From the NCBI RefSeq assembly GCF_000173075.1, contig NZ_ABVL01000022.1, forward strand, positions 1 to 64,000: 64,000 bases of DNA, read 5' to 3'. A program made the translations under genes and the position numbers. The notes below the pieces were generated by a model, which saw only the letters and a program-made list of their open reading frames with translations, had not been told where the DNA came from and searched no databases. Shown one piece after another: positions 26,070 through 34,637 of this stretch. This DNA comes from Chthoniobacter flavus Ellin428. GTDB lineage: Bacteria > Verrucomicrobiota > Verrucomicrobiia > Chthoniobacterales > Chthoniobacteraceae. Position 1 is the stretch's first letter. Each line of letters starts with the position of its first letter.

Positions 26070-27009
26070 TCAGTTGTCCTCGAAATAGTCGCTGTCGATC
26101 TTTTTGACGTGATAGGCGTGCTCTTCGGCTACGCCGATGCCGTGTTCGATCATCAGTTCGGCGAGGCGCCGGCCGTCGACTAGGATTACTTTTTGGTGAA
26201 GGCCGGCGGCGTAATCCTTGGCGTTGTCGTGAAAGCCGCTGGTCGTGATGAAGACTCCCTTTGAGGCCTTTTTTCCGGCGAGCGCGCCGACGAAGTTTTG
26301 GATCTCCGGGCGTCCGACATTTTGCTTCCAGCGTTTGGCCTGAACGTAAATGACATCCAGACCCAGGCGGTCTTCGTTGATCACGCCATCGATGCCTTCA
26401 TCGTTGGTCTTTTGGGTCACGGCGGCGGCTTCTTTGCGCGAGCCGCCGTAGCCCATCTTTACCAGGAGATCGAGCACCACCTGCTCGAAGCGAAATGGAT
26501 TGATGGTGGCCAGCTTGGCGAGCAGGTCGGCGACCAAGGTTTCGCGGAGTTCCGTGAACGCGGCTTCGATTCTCTCCTCGGGGGTCGCTTCCCCGTCGCC
26601 CGTGGAGGCGGGCTCTGCGGTGTCAAACGCCTTGGCCGCGGCGGTGCGCTGGTTGCGCTGCTTTTGCTCGAGGATGAACTTTCTGAAAGGCTCGAAGGTC
26701 ATCAAGGCCTGTCGGTCGAGACGCGCAGGAGGATTTTGCAGCAGTTTCAAACCTTCCGGCGTGATGCGCAGGGTGGCTTCGCGCGAAAGCTCGGCGAGAC
26801 CGGCTTTGCGGAGGTGGAAGCCGGCCCAGCCGAGGCGATTGCGCACGGTGGTGGATTGACTGCTCGGCAGCAGCCGATTCCGTTCCTCTTCGCTCAGTTG
26901 AAAGACATCGCCCATCTGGGCGGAAAGATCCCGTTGGTGATGCTCCTGGCCGTCGGCCAGCAATTTAAGCAACGGAAGCGCCATTTCGTCGTACGTGGGG
27001 GATGCCCAT
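26070..27009 (-). CDS. mrr: Mrr-family restriction endonuclease, frameshift in codon 4-5
   Basis: The product has an N-terminal winged-helix Mrr domain (DEMALPLLKLLADGQEHHQRDL, STTVRNRLGWAGFHLRKAGL) and a C-terminal PD-(D/E)xK nuclease domain with FEQVVLDLLVKMGYGG, Asp in NDEGIDGVI and the VQAKRW catalytic strand. Such enzymes cut modified DNA. The natural start appears to be ATG 27009, with SD-like AAAGGA upstream, but the five-base run at 26997-27001 puts it out of frame. With four bases it would read MGIPTYDEMALPLL, the family N-terminus. As given, translation would need the in-frame GTG at 27029 instead. Confidence 0.85.
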
Positions 27010-27158
27010 AAATCTAGTTCCTTTCTCACGCGCAAAGTGAGGTTTGTGAACCCGTCTTTCCAAGGTAATTTATCGGGAAAGATGCGGGGGTTCGATCGCC
27101 TCTCGCGCCGCCACGCAATGGAATAGCCCCCAGCAGTCTGCATTACAAAGCCCTCAAT

Positions 27159-27380
27159 GGTCGAAAATACCCCGGTTTTTCGACCTGTTCTGCTGATGTG
27201 TCGATGGCATCGACGTTTTAACGGGATATGTCGAAATCGGGATGGGGTTATTCCGCCTCTTCTCTCACTGTCGTTTCCAGAGGAAACGCACGCTCCGATG
27301 GCACTTGGGGGCTCCTTTTTGGAGTCGATGGAATCGACATGTTCCGCATAATTGTCGAAATATTGGCATGTATTTCGACA
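27159..27380. promoter_or_regulatory. Mirrored pair of composite TCGA-core palindromes upstream of mrr
   Basis: Two composite sites in inverted orientation. Left: GGTCGAAAA...TTTTCGACC (27159-27185), then 14 bases, then GTCGATGGCATCGAC (27200-27214). Right: GTCGATGGAATCGAC (27324-27338), 14 bases, then TGTCGAAATA...TATTTCGACA (27353-27380). A lone half site ATGTCGAAAT lies at 27228-27237. Spacing between the two palindromes is the same in both copies. The 570-base mrr-fic gap has no gene. These look like operator sites or recombination sites; no protein can be named. Confidence 0.6.
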
Positions 27381-27581
27381 TAGTATGAAGGATGTGGCGG
27401 TGGGGTCGACAGATAGTCGCTGGTAAAGCGGCGGGGTTCTTCGACTGCGTTTCAGTACACTCCTTGCACTTCGCTCAGAATGACTCGTGAAAGGAGGCGG
27501 GTTGAGACGGCTAGGCCGGAACACCCCTTCGACAGGCTCAGGGCGCTTTGCCGCAACCATCCAATGAGGCGAAAGGCAGCG

Positions 27582-28667
27582 TCAGGCGGTGAGCACCTTA
27601 ACCAACGCCGGGTGGCGGTAGAGGACTTCGCGGCCGCGTTTTTCGCCTTTGAGGATGCCGAGACCTTCGAGGGCTTGCAGGTATTCGGAGGCGGTTTGGC
27701 GCTGGGCGATGCCGGCTTCGACGAGGAAACTGATCTTGCTGTAGGGCTGGGCGAAGATGAGTTCGACGAGTTCCTTGGAGTAGACTTTCGAAGGCAGTTT
27801 GGCGCGGCAGAGGGCGAGGGTTTCGTCGAAGAGGTCGCGGACGGCGAGGATGCGGCCGGTGGTCCAGGTGGCGGTCTCCTCGACGCCGGTGAGGAGGAAG
27901 AGGATCCAGGGTTCCCATTCGCCCCGCTCGGTGACGCCGCGGAGGAGCCGGTAGTATTCGGCTTTGTGCTGGATGAGGTGCCGGCTGAGGTAGAGGACGG
28001 GGATGCGGAGGAGGCCGGCGTGGATGAGAAAGAGGATATTGAGGATGCGCCCGGTGCGACCGTTGCCGTCGGTGAAAGGGTGGATGGCTTCGAACTGGTA
28101 ATGGGCGACGGCCATGCGGACCAGCGGGTCGAGATCGCCTTCGGTGCTGAGAAGGAAGTCTTCGAGGTTGCGCAGCTTGGCCTGGATGACGTCGGGGCCA
28201 AGCGGGGGGGTGTAGGTGATGGCTTTGGTGACGGGGTTGCCGATCATGATTTCCTCGTCGCCGCGGAAGCTCACTTTCTCGTCGCGGAGGACGCTGCAGA
28301 GGTCTTCCATGAGGTGGAGCCGGAGGGGCTGGGCCTGGATGGTCTCGAAGCCGCGGCGGAGGGCGGTGCGGTAGCGAAGGACTTCCTTGGTGGCGAGGTC
28401 GGTGGCGCGCGATTCGTCGAGGGCGGCGGTGAAGAGGGCGTCCTGGGTGGTGACGATGTTTTCGATCTCGGAGCTGAGCTTGGCTTCCTGGAGGGGGATG
28501 ACGTTGATGAGGACGCTCTGGTTGGGGATGAGGTCGCCGGTGCCTTTGAGTTCGGCGAGGGCTTTATTGGCGGCGACGCAACGCTTGAGGACGGCCTTGG
28601 TCTCGAGTTCGACGGGCGGCGGGAGGAGAGGGAGGGCGTTGTGGGGTTCTTCGGGGTCGAAGGTCAT
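27582..28667 (-). CDS. Fic-domain AMPylase-type protein with N-terminal autoinhibitory motif
   Basis: A 361-residue protein. The core Fic motif HPFTDGNGRTGR (His near residue 196) is complete, so nucleotide transfer (usually AMPylation) to a target hydroxyl is expected. The inhibitory helix motif SSEIEN (about 65-70) precedes it, placing the protein in the class with an intramolecular inhibitor. A C-terminal winged-helix-like segment (VEAGIAQRQTASEYLQALEG) follows. Targets are unknown. It lies on the same strand as mrr, across the palindrome region, so both could be part of a small defence or stress island. Confidence 0.9.
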   Translation of the reverse strand: MTFDPEEPHNALPLLPPPVELETKAVLKRCVAANKALAELKGTGDLIPNQSVLINVIPLQEAKLSSEIENIVTTQDALFTAALDESRATDLATKEVLRYRTALRRGFETIQAQPLRLHLMEDLCSVLRDEKVSFRGDEEIMIGNPVTKAITYTPPLGPDVIQAKLRNLEDFLLSTEGDLDPLVRMAVAHYQFEAIHPFTDGNGRTGRILNILFLIHAGLLRIPVLYLSRHLIQHKAEYYRLLRGVTERGEWEPWILFLLTGVEETATWTTGRILAVRDLFDETLALCRAKLPSKVYSKELVELIFAQPYSKISFLVEAGIAQRQTASEYLQALEGLGILKGEKRGREVLYRHPALVKVLTA

Positions 28668-28770
28668 CGCAAGGAGAGGAAACTATGGGGAAGCGAGCGG
28701 GGCAATTTTAATGACAGCCGAGTGGAACGAGACAAACTGCCGAACGCAGCCCGTAGGGCCGAGTTAAATG

Positions 28771-28960
28771 ACGAATGAATGGGGAATGCGGAGTGCGGAG
28801 TGCGGAACGGCAGATGGCAGATGGCAGAATGCGGACAACCAACATTGCCCCCGCGGCGCCATGGGCGTCTCGCAAAGCCTCGGCTCAACGTCCAAACGCC
28901 TCCAGGGGGCCACAGGCGTCTCTCGCGCAAAGCGGGACCGGTTCCCAACATCCAAGTGAC
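28771..28960. repeat. Short direct repeats and a ~50-base imperfect tandem duplication
   Basis: In the 330-base gap between fic and the PEP-CTERM gene, 28790-28835 contains tandem GGAGTGC and GGCAGAT units. Bases about 28855-28905 and 28908-28957 are diverged copies of each other (GGCGTCTC...GCAAAG...AACGTCCAA and GGCGTCTC...GCAAAG...AACATCCAA). No gene or recognisable regulator site is visible. Confidence 0.55.
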
Positions 28961-28999
28961 TCCACGCCATCGCGAGCGTGGACGCCGGTCACGGGATCA

Positions 29000-29842
29000 T
29001 CAGCAATCGCGCGTGCGACGGCGCCGGCGGCTTCCGTAAAGGGCGATGCTGGTCAGGAGCAAAGCGAGCGTGGAGGGCTCGGGGATGGTCTGGAAGGAGA
29101 AGGGCTGGTCGCTGCCGGTGCCGAATTGGAAGGGAGTAATGTCGGCACCGCCAGCGGTATTCGAATTGCGCAGGTAGAAGGTGCCGGTGGCCGGGTCCAC
29201 GACGCCGATGGTGTCGGCGCCGTCGTTGTTCCAATCGCCGGGGATGGGTTTCCAGCCAGGCGCGCCGAAGGCGAAGACGGCGTCTGGGGCGCCGCTACTG
29301 AGGCTGTTGCGGAGGTAAAAAGTACCGGTGGCCGGGTCGTAGAGGCCGATGCCGTCGCCGCCCAAGCCGTCCCAGTTTCCCGCGAGGGGTGTGAAGCCGG
29401 GCGCTCCAAAGGTGAAGGTGATGTCGGGAGCGCCAGCGGTGTTCGAGTTGCGAAGGTAAAAGGTATTCGTGGTGGGGTCGACAATGCCGATGGTGTCGGT
29501 GCCGTCGTCGTTCCAATCGCCGATGATGGGTTTCCAGCCGGGGGAGCCGAAGGTGAAGGTGGCGTCGGACGAGCCGGCGCTGTTGCTATTGCGGAGGTAA
29601 AAGGTGGCGGTGCTGGGATTGTAGACACCGATGGTTTGGGTGCCGTCGCCATTCCAGTCGCCGGCAAAGTAGGTCCAGCCAGGAGCGCCGAAAGAAAAGG
29701 TGGTGTCCGGGGCGCCGTTGCTGAGGGAATCGCGCAAGTAAAGGGTGGCGGTGGAAGGATCGGCGAGGCCGATGCCGGTCTGGCCAAAAGCGCGATGAGC
29801 AAGAAGGGTCGCAAGCGTTGCGGCAATGAAAAGGCGCTTCAT
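29000..29842 (-). CDS. PEP-CTERM anchored protein with five FG-GAP/VCBS-like repeats
   Basis: A 280-residue protein with a signal peptide (ending AHRAFGQ) and a C-terminal PEP-CTERM sorting tail: IPEPS, a hydrophobic segment and a RRRRR cluster. Between them are five tandem repeats of 46-48 residues of the form TIGVYNPSTATFYLRNSN followed by FxFGxPGWxPIxGDWNxDG. The GDWNGDG loops resemble calcium-binding FG-GAP/VCBS blades, so a small beta-propeller is likely. PEP-CTERM proteins are sorted and often linked to exopolysaccharide; no exosortase is in this window. Confidence 0.87.
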   Translation of the reverse strand: MKRLFIAATLATLLAHRAFGQTGIGLADPSTATLYLRDSLSNGAPDTTFSFGAPGWTYFAGDWNGDGTQTIGVYNPSTATFYLRNSNSAGSSDATFTFGSPGWKPIIGDWNDDGTDTIGIVDPTTNTFYLRNSNTAGAPDITFTFGAPGFTPLAGNWDGLGGDGIGLYDPATGTFYLRNSLSSGAPDAVFAFGAPGWKPIPGDWNNDGADTIGVVDPATGTFYLRNSNTAGGADITPFQFGTGSDQPFSFQTIPEPSTLALLLTSIALYGSRRRRRTRDC

Positions 29843-30086
29843 CTCGTAGAAAGAATCCTGGATGAAGGCATAATATTAAACGAATCGGCGCGGCTGCGAC
29901 GGCAGGGCTGATGGACCGTAGGGCGTTTCTGTGAAACGCCAGGGTTGATTCGTGGATGAGACGCAGCCATGACGCCTGACCCCGACGCTCAGAGTGAGGT
30001 TCGCTCTGACGAGGCGTGGAGGGTTTCGGCGCGGCGGTGTTTTCGCCGTTGGACGTTTTCGCCGGAAGGTGGTAGCGCTGGAGAAT

Positions 30087-30536
30087 ATGAAGATGTTCCT
30101 TCCCCTGCTCGTTTTCGCTTTGTTCGCTTCATCGGCGCTGGGGGTGCTGGGCGAGACGGAGCAGGAGCTGTTGAAACGCTATGGGCGGCAGACGAAGACG
30201 GGGACTTCGCATCTCCCGGGGGTGACGATTGGAGGGTTTCAATTTGGCGCGTTCCAAATCGTGGTCGGTGTGGCGGGTGGGAAGTCGACTTTCGAGCGGT
30301 ATTCGAAGCGGGATCAGACGAAGCTGAATGCGAATGAGGTGGCGGCGCTGATGAATGCCAATGCGGGTGGCCATGCCTGGAACGAGGACAAGGATTCGAA
30401 ATTCGAGGGCAAGCGCTGGATCCTGGATGATCAGACGGTGGTCGCCGAATTGCCGACGGAGGGCAAGGACCTGACGGTGATGACGAAGGCGGGAGCGGAG
30501 CTTTTGAATTCGGACAAGACGCCGGCGAAGAAGTAG
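30087..30536 (+). CDS. Small exported protein of unknown function
   Basis: ATG 30087 with GGAG six bases upstream gives 149 residues. The signal peptide is MFLPLLVFALFASSALGVLG. The mature part starts ETEQELLKRYGRQ and contains KWI-like stretches (KRWILDDQTVVAELP) and ends in lysines. The start TEQELLKRYG is seen in other short verrucomicrobial exported proteins, but I cannot name a function. Confidence 0.7.
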   Translation: MKMFLPLLVFALFASSALGVLGETEQELLKRYGRQTKTGTSHLPGVTIGGFQFGAFQIVVGVAGGKSTFERYSKRDQTKLNANEVAALMNANAGGHAWNEDKDSKFEGKRWILDDQTVVAELPTEGKDLTVMTKAGAELLNSDKTPAKK

Positions 30537-30578
30537 CGGCGGTGAGAGAAAGGCGCTCACGCACGGAGCGAGCGTTCC

Positions 30579-30659
30579 GGAGGGATGCGCTCCTGCGCGT
30601 TCCCTGACATTTACTGCCCCGCCCTCCCAAATGGGGATCGCGCAGGAGCGCGTCCCTCC
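30579..30659. repeat. Dispersed palindromic repeat, family B copy 4
   Basis: The left arm GGAGGGATGCGCTCCTGCGC is mirrored by the right arm GCGCAGGAGCGCGTCCCTCC. It lies in the 276-base gap before the ABC transporter. I see no gene or clear promoter in the rest of that gap. Confidence 0.8.
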
Positions 30660-30812
30660 GTTGCCGCCGAATGTGACATTCGGTCGGCATTGCGTCTGCC
30701 TCGCGCCGGCAGGCCGATGAATCCACATCATTCGTCCCCTGCCCCGCAAGGCTGTGTGGACAAGATGGCCGCGGCCCGGATAAATCCCCGAACGTTTATT
30801 TCCCACTCACCG

Positions 30813-31763
30813 ATGCCAGAGTCCGTCATAGTCCTCGAGAATCTCGCCAAGTCCTTTGGCCACACCCATGCGGTGGATGGTGTGACGATGACGATTCCGG
30901 CGGGAGAGATCTTCGGGTTCCTCGGCGCGAATGGTGCGGGCAAAACGACGACGATGCGGATGCTGTGCGGGCTGACGAAGCCGACGGCGGGACACGGCTC
31001 GGTGCTCGGCCACGATATCTGGAAGGGACGCCATGCGATCCGTCCGAAGTTCGGTTACGTGGCGCAAAAGTTCAGCCTCTATCCGGATCTCACGGTGTTG
31101 GAAAATCTGCGCTTCTTCGGCTCGGCGTATCAGGTGAGCGGGCAGCGGCTGAACGATCGCATCGAGACGTTGCTCGACCAGCTCGACCTGCGCTCGAAGA
31201 GCAAGGAGCTGGCGGGGAGTCTTTCCGGCGGCATGAAGCAGATGCTGGCGCTCTCCTGCGCCTTGGTGCACGAGCCGGCACTGCTCTTTCTCGATGAGCC
31301 GACGTCGGGGCTCGATCCGGTGCATCGCCAGCAGATCTGGGATTTGCTCTACGACTTGAGCAGTAAGGGCACGACGATCTTTGTCACCACGCATTACATG
31401 GATGAAGCGGAGCGCTGCACCGAGGTGGGCTTTCTGCATCGCGGCCGGTTGCTGGCGAAGGAATCGCCGCTGCGGCTGAAGCAGCGTTTCAAGGGGCAAC
31501 TGCTGGAGATGCAGATCGAGCCGGCGATGGAGGGGCTGGTGCGCTTGCGCAATGTGCCGGGCATTCTCGGCGTGGCGCTGCGCAGCGGGCGGGTGCGCAT
31601 TTACTCCGCGGAATCCGAGCGGCTGGTGGCCGAGTGGCAGAAACAGTGGCCCTTTGAGGGGCTGACCTGGCTGGGGCATTCGTGGGCCGTGCCGGACATG
31701 GAGGATGTTTTCAAAGCTTACTCTCAGGGCTATTCCGAAATCCTGGAGACCTCTGCGCCATGA
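30813..31763 (+). CDS. ABC-2 type exporter ATP-binding protein
   Basis: The ATG at 30813 gives 316 residues. Walker A is GANGAGKTT, the signature LSGGMKQ, Walker B LLFLDEPTSGLD, and the switch histidine VTTHYMDEAERC. The C-terminal 90 residues form the extension typical of drug/polysaccharide ABC-2 exporters (CcmA/YbhF-like). Its stop overlaps the permease start (ATGA at 31760-31763). The substrate is unknown. No membrane-fusion protein is nearby, so it may be an inner-membrane exporter only. Confidence 0.93.
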   Translation: MPESVIVLENLAKSFGHTHAVDGVTMTIPAGEIFGFLGANGAGKTTTMRMLCGLTKPTAGHGSVLGHDIWKGRHAIRPKFGYVAQKFSLYPDLTVLENLRFFGSAYQVSGQRLNDRIETLLDQLDLRSKSKELAGSLSGGMKQMLALSCALVHEPALLFLDEPTSGLDPVHRQQIWDLLYDLSSKGTTIFVTTHYMDEAERCTEVGFLHRGRLLAKESPLRLKQRFKGQLLEMQIEPAMEGLVRLRNVPGILGVALRSGRVRIYSAESERLVAEWQKQWPFEGLTWLGHSWAVPDMEDVFKAYSQGYSEILETSAP

Positions 31764-32950
31764 ACTTCGCCGCCACTCTTCGCTCCACGGCCAGCGTCGC
31801 GAAAAAGGAATTCCTGCACATCCTCCGCGACTGGCGGGTGCTCGTGCTCATTCTTTCGCTGCCGCCGGCGTTTACGCTGTTGCTCGGCCATGCGTTTGAA
31901 AATACGGCGTCGACGGATACGCCGGTGCTGTTGCGCGATTCGGACCAGAGCGAGCAGAGCCGCGCGCTGGTCGACAAGCTGAAGGCGGACAAGACTTTTG
32001 CCTGGCGGGAGATTGCGCCGGAGACGCCGGGGACGATCAATCTGCTGAAGGCGGGCGTGATGATGAAAGTGGTGATTCCGCCGAAGTGGGGCGAGAGCCT
32101 GCACGATGGCGATCCGCAACCGCTGCAGCTCACGCTCAATGGCATCGACACGACGACGGCGCCGCAATTGAGCGGTGAAGTGCAGCAGGTGCTCGGGCAA
32201 TTCCAGCTCGATTCGCGCCAGGCGATGATCGACAACCTCCCCGACGAGGTCTTCGAGATGGGAAAGAAGATCCCCGAGGCGACGCGCAAGCAATTCGTCT
32301 CGGCGATGTCGCCGTGGACGGTGACGAGCAAGATTCTCTACAACCCGGATTTGAAGTTCATCGACTTCGTCATGCCGGGCATCGTCGGACTCATCCTCCA
32401 ATTGCTCACGGTGACGCTCACGGCCTGCACGATTGCGCGGGAACGGGAATCCGGCACGCTGGCGCAATTGCTGGTCAGTCCGCTGAGCCGCAACCAGATC
32501 GTGGCGGGGAAGGTCTTCCCGCATCTCATCGTGTCGATCCTGCTCATCGCGGCGACACTGGCCACGGGGCATTTCCATTTCCACGTCGAGTACCGTTCGC
32601 CGATGCTCACGGGGCTGCTGTGTTTATTGTTCCTGCTCTGTTCGCTGGGGACGGGGCTGTTGATCTCCGCGTTTTGCCAGACGCAAACGCAGGCGATTCA
32701 ATTCGCGGTGTTCTATTTGTTCCCGGTGTTTCCGTTGTCGGGGGCGTTTGCGCCGCTGGATCAATTGCCGCCGGGGATTCGGATGCTTTCGCAGGCCTTT
32801 CCGCTCACCCATTTCTGCCATGCGTTCCGCATGGTTAGCATGGGGCAGTTGGGCGTTTCGTTCGTCGCCGGGGATCTCGTCTTCCTGGCGATCGGCGCGG
32901 TGGTGACGTGCTTCGGTGCCGCGCTGCTGCTGCGGCGGATTCAGGATTGA
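31760..32950 (+). CDS. ABC-2 type exporter permease
   Basis: A 396-residue permease starting MNFAATLRSTASVAKKEFLHILRD. After the first hydrophobic segment comes a large soluble loop (about residues 50-205), then five C-terminal membrane segments, including IVGLILQLLTVTLTACTIARERESGTLAQLLVSPL, the ABC-2 signature. It resembles YhhJ/YbhR-type exporter subunits. Together with the overlapping ATPase it makes a complete exporter, assuming a homodimer. Confidence 0.92.
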   Translation: MNFAATLRSTASVAKKEFLHILRDWRVLVLILSLPPAFTLLLGHAFENTASTDTPVLLRDSDQSEQSRALVDKLKADKTFAWREIAPETPGTINLLKAGVMMKVVIPPKWGESLHDGDPQPLQLTLNGIDTTTAPQLSGEVQQVLGQFQLDSRQAMIDNLPDEVFEMGKKIPEATRKQFVSAMSPWTVTSKILYNPDLKFIDFVMPGIVGLILQLLTVTLTACTIARERESGTLAQLLVSPLSRNQIVAGKVFPHLIVSILLIAATLATGHFHFHVEYRSPMLTGLLCLLFLLCSLGTGLLISAFCQTQTQAIQFAVFYLFPVFPLSGAFAPLDQLPPGIRMLSQAFPLTHFCHAFRMVSMGQLGVSFVAGDLVFLAIGAVVTCFGAALLLRRIQD

Positions 32951-32956
32951 CGCCCC

Positions 32957-33856
32957 TTACACGTCGCAGATGCCCACGGCCTGCTTGAGCGAAGAGATCA
33001 CATCGGGACGCGCCGGGATGAACTCCTGCGCCACGTGGCCCTGGTGGCCGGTCTCAACGATTGCCCGCATGATTGCGGCGTAGTTCAGCTCCTGCGTGTC
33101 ATCGATCTCGTGCCGGCCGGGCACGCCGCCGGTGTGGTAGTGCGCGAAGAACTCGTGGTTCTTCTTGATCGTGGCGATGACGTCGCCCTCCATGATCTGC
33201 ATGTGGTAGATGTCGTAGAGGAGCTTGAAATTCGCGGAGCCGACCTGCTTGCAGAGCTCGATGCCCCACGCGCTCTTGTCGCACATGTAATCGGGGTGAT
33301 TCACGCGGCTGTTGAGCAGCTCCATGCAAAGGATGACTTTCTTCTTTTCGCAGAGCGCCATGAGGCGCTTGAGACCTTCCGCGCAATTCTTCAGGCCGGT
33401 TTCGTCATCAAGACCATCGCGATTGCCGGAAAAACAGATGAGATTCGTGAAGCCGGCATCGGCCACCGCCGCGATCTGCGGTTCATAGGCCTGCACCAGC
33501 AGGTCGTGGTGTTCCTTGCGGTTGAAGGCCCGCGGGATGGGTCCCAGATCCTTGCCGTCCGGGCGTTTGATCGTGGGATTGCTCGTCATCGCGCAGGCGA
33601 GGCCGTGTTTCTGCAGCGTCGGATAATCTGCGGGCTGCAGCAGTTCGACGGAGGTGAGTCCCATGTCCTTGCCCGCGGCGCAAAGGTCCTCGAGGCTCAC
33701 TTTCGGATAGCACCACTTGCACACCGAGTGATGGATGTGGCCTTTCAAGCCGGAAGCGGCATCGGCGGCTTCGAGACGCTGGCGCAGCGCGGCGACGGAG
33801 AGGGCGGCCAGGGCGCCCGTTTGGAGAAAAGAACGGCGGGAAGTGGAGGGACTCAT
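32957..33856 (-). CDS. Exported TIM-barrel sugar-phosphate isomerase/epimerase-like protein
   Basis: The ATG at 33856 (MSPSTSRRSFLQTGALAALS) carries a twin-arginine signal; 299 residues. The mature protein is an AP-endonuclease-2/xylose-isomerase-like TIM barrel resembling hydroxypyruvate isomerase. Metal-site residues lie in LCMELLNSR (Glu), LYDIYHMQIMEGD (Asp, His), YHTGGVPGRHEIDD (His) and AQEFIPAR (Glu). Secreted forms are common in Planctomycetes and Verrucomicrobia and may act in extracytoplasmic carbohydrate turnover. The substrate is not determinable. It is convergent with the ABC permease. Confidence 0.87.
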   Translation of the reverse strand: MSPSTSRRSFLQTGALAALSVAALRQRLEAADAASGLKGHIHHSVCKWCYPKVSLEDLCAAGKDMGLTSVELLQPADYPTLQKHGLACAMTSNPTIKRPDGKDLGPIPRAFNRKEHHDLLVQAYEPQIAAVADAGFTNLICFSGNRDGLDDETGLKNCAEGLKRLMALCEKKKVILCMELLNSRVNHPDYMCDKSAWGIELCKQVGSANFKLLYDIYHMQIMEGDVIATIKKNHEFFAHYHTGGVPGRHEIDDTQELNYAAIMRAIVETGHQGHVAQEFIPARPDVISSLKQAVGICDV

Positions 33857-33971
33857 GGCGGGGAGAATAAGCCGCGATTGGGGCGGTGTCATGCGGCGAA
33901 TCGTGGCAGGAAATCGACGAATGGACGGCTATGTTTTAACACAGAGAACGCAGAGGAAGACCAATCCACTC

Positions 33972-34418
33972 CTACGTCTTCCCTTCCCAATGCCCAGTCA
34001 CTTCGACCGGTGTGCCCGGTTCGACCCAGTCGAAAAACTGTTTGGCGGGGTTGCCTTGATCGAGCGGGACGCGGATGCAGCCGTGCGAGGCGGGATGGCG
34101 CGGGACGGAGGTGAACCCGTGGATGAAGACGTTGCCCGTAACTTGCACGCTGTAGGGCATCGGGGCGTTGTCGAAGAGGCGCGAATGGTGCATGCGTTCC
34201 TTGACGCCGACGTTGAACTCGCCGTTGGGCGTGGACTTGTCCCACTTTCCGGTGCTGACCCGCGTTTCCAGCACCACCCGGTCGCCATCAAAAGCGCGCA
34301 GTGTCTGGGTGGTCTTGTCGACGACCACCCGTTTCATGGAGTTGGCCGGAGTGGGCGGTAGTTGAGCGCACGCGTTCAGCGCAGCGAGACAAAGCACGAG
34401 AACAAACCATCGTCGCAT
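33972..34418 (-). CDS. L,D-transpeptidase (YkuD domain) lipoprotein
   Basis: A 148-residue protein with a lipoprotein signal (LVLCLAALNAC, Cys near residue 17) and a YkuD catalytic domain containing IHGFTSVPRHPASHGCIRV, with the nucleophilic Cys in SHGCIR. L,D-transpeptidases make 3-3 peptidoglycan crosslinks or attach proteins to the wall. It is shorter than most, with little beyond the catalytic domain. The 219 bases upstream to the next gene hold nothing I can assign. Confidence 0.92.
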   Translation of the reverse strand: MRRWFVLVLCLAALNACAQLPPTPANSMKRVVVDKTTQTLRAFDGDRVVLETRVSTGKWDKSTPNGEFNVGVKERMHHSRLFDNAPMPYSVQVTGNVFIHGFTSVPRHPASHGCIRVPLDQGNPAKQFFDWVEPGTPVEVTGHWEGKT

Positions 34419-34637
34419 GCCCTACTATAACACGATGCCGGCCATCTGGGAGAAAGACGCGCAAATTGTCGTCTGCCGGCGACTGGATTTGTTTCGCCCC
34501 CAAGCGCCCTCTGAGCCCTTGCGCGAACCGCGCAATGTCGGAACTTAAAGTTGAATACAGGCTCGCGTAAACGGGTCTATTCTCTAGACCGCGCTGGTGG
34601 CCATAGTCCGCCGGTGCGCGAAAAAATGCGGTAACCC

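Noticed and set aside
28790..28960. Possible CRISPR array
   Set aside because: Repeat units are short, irregular and adjacent, without constant-length spacers or cas genes.
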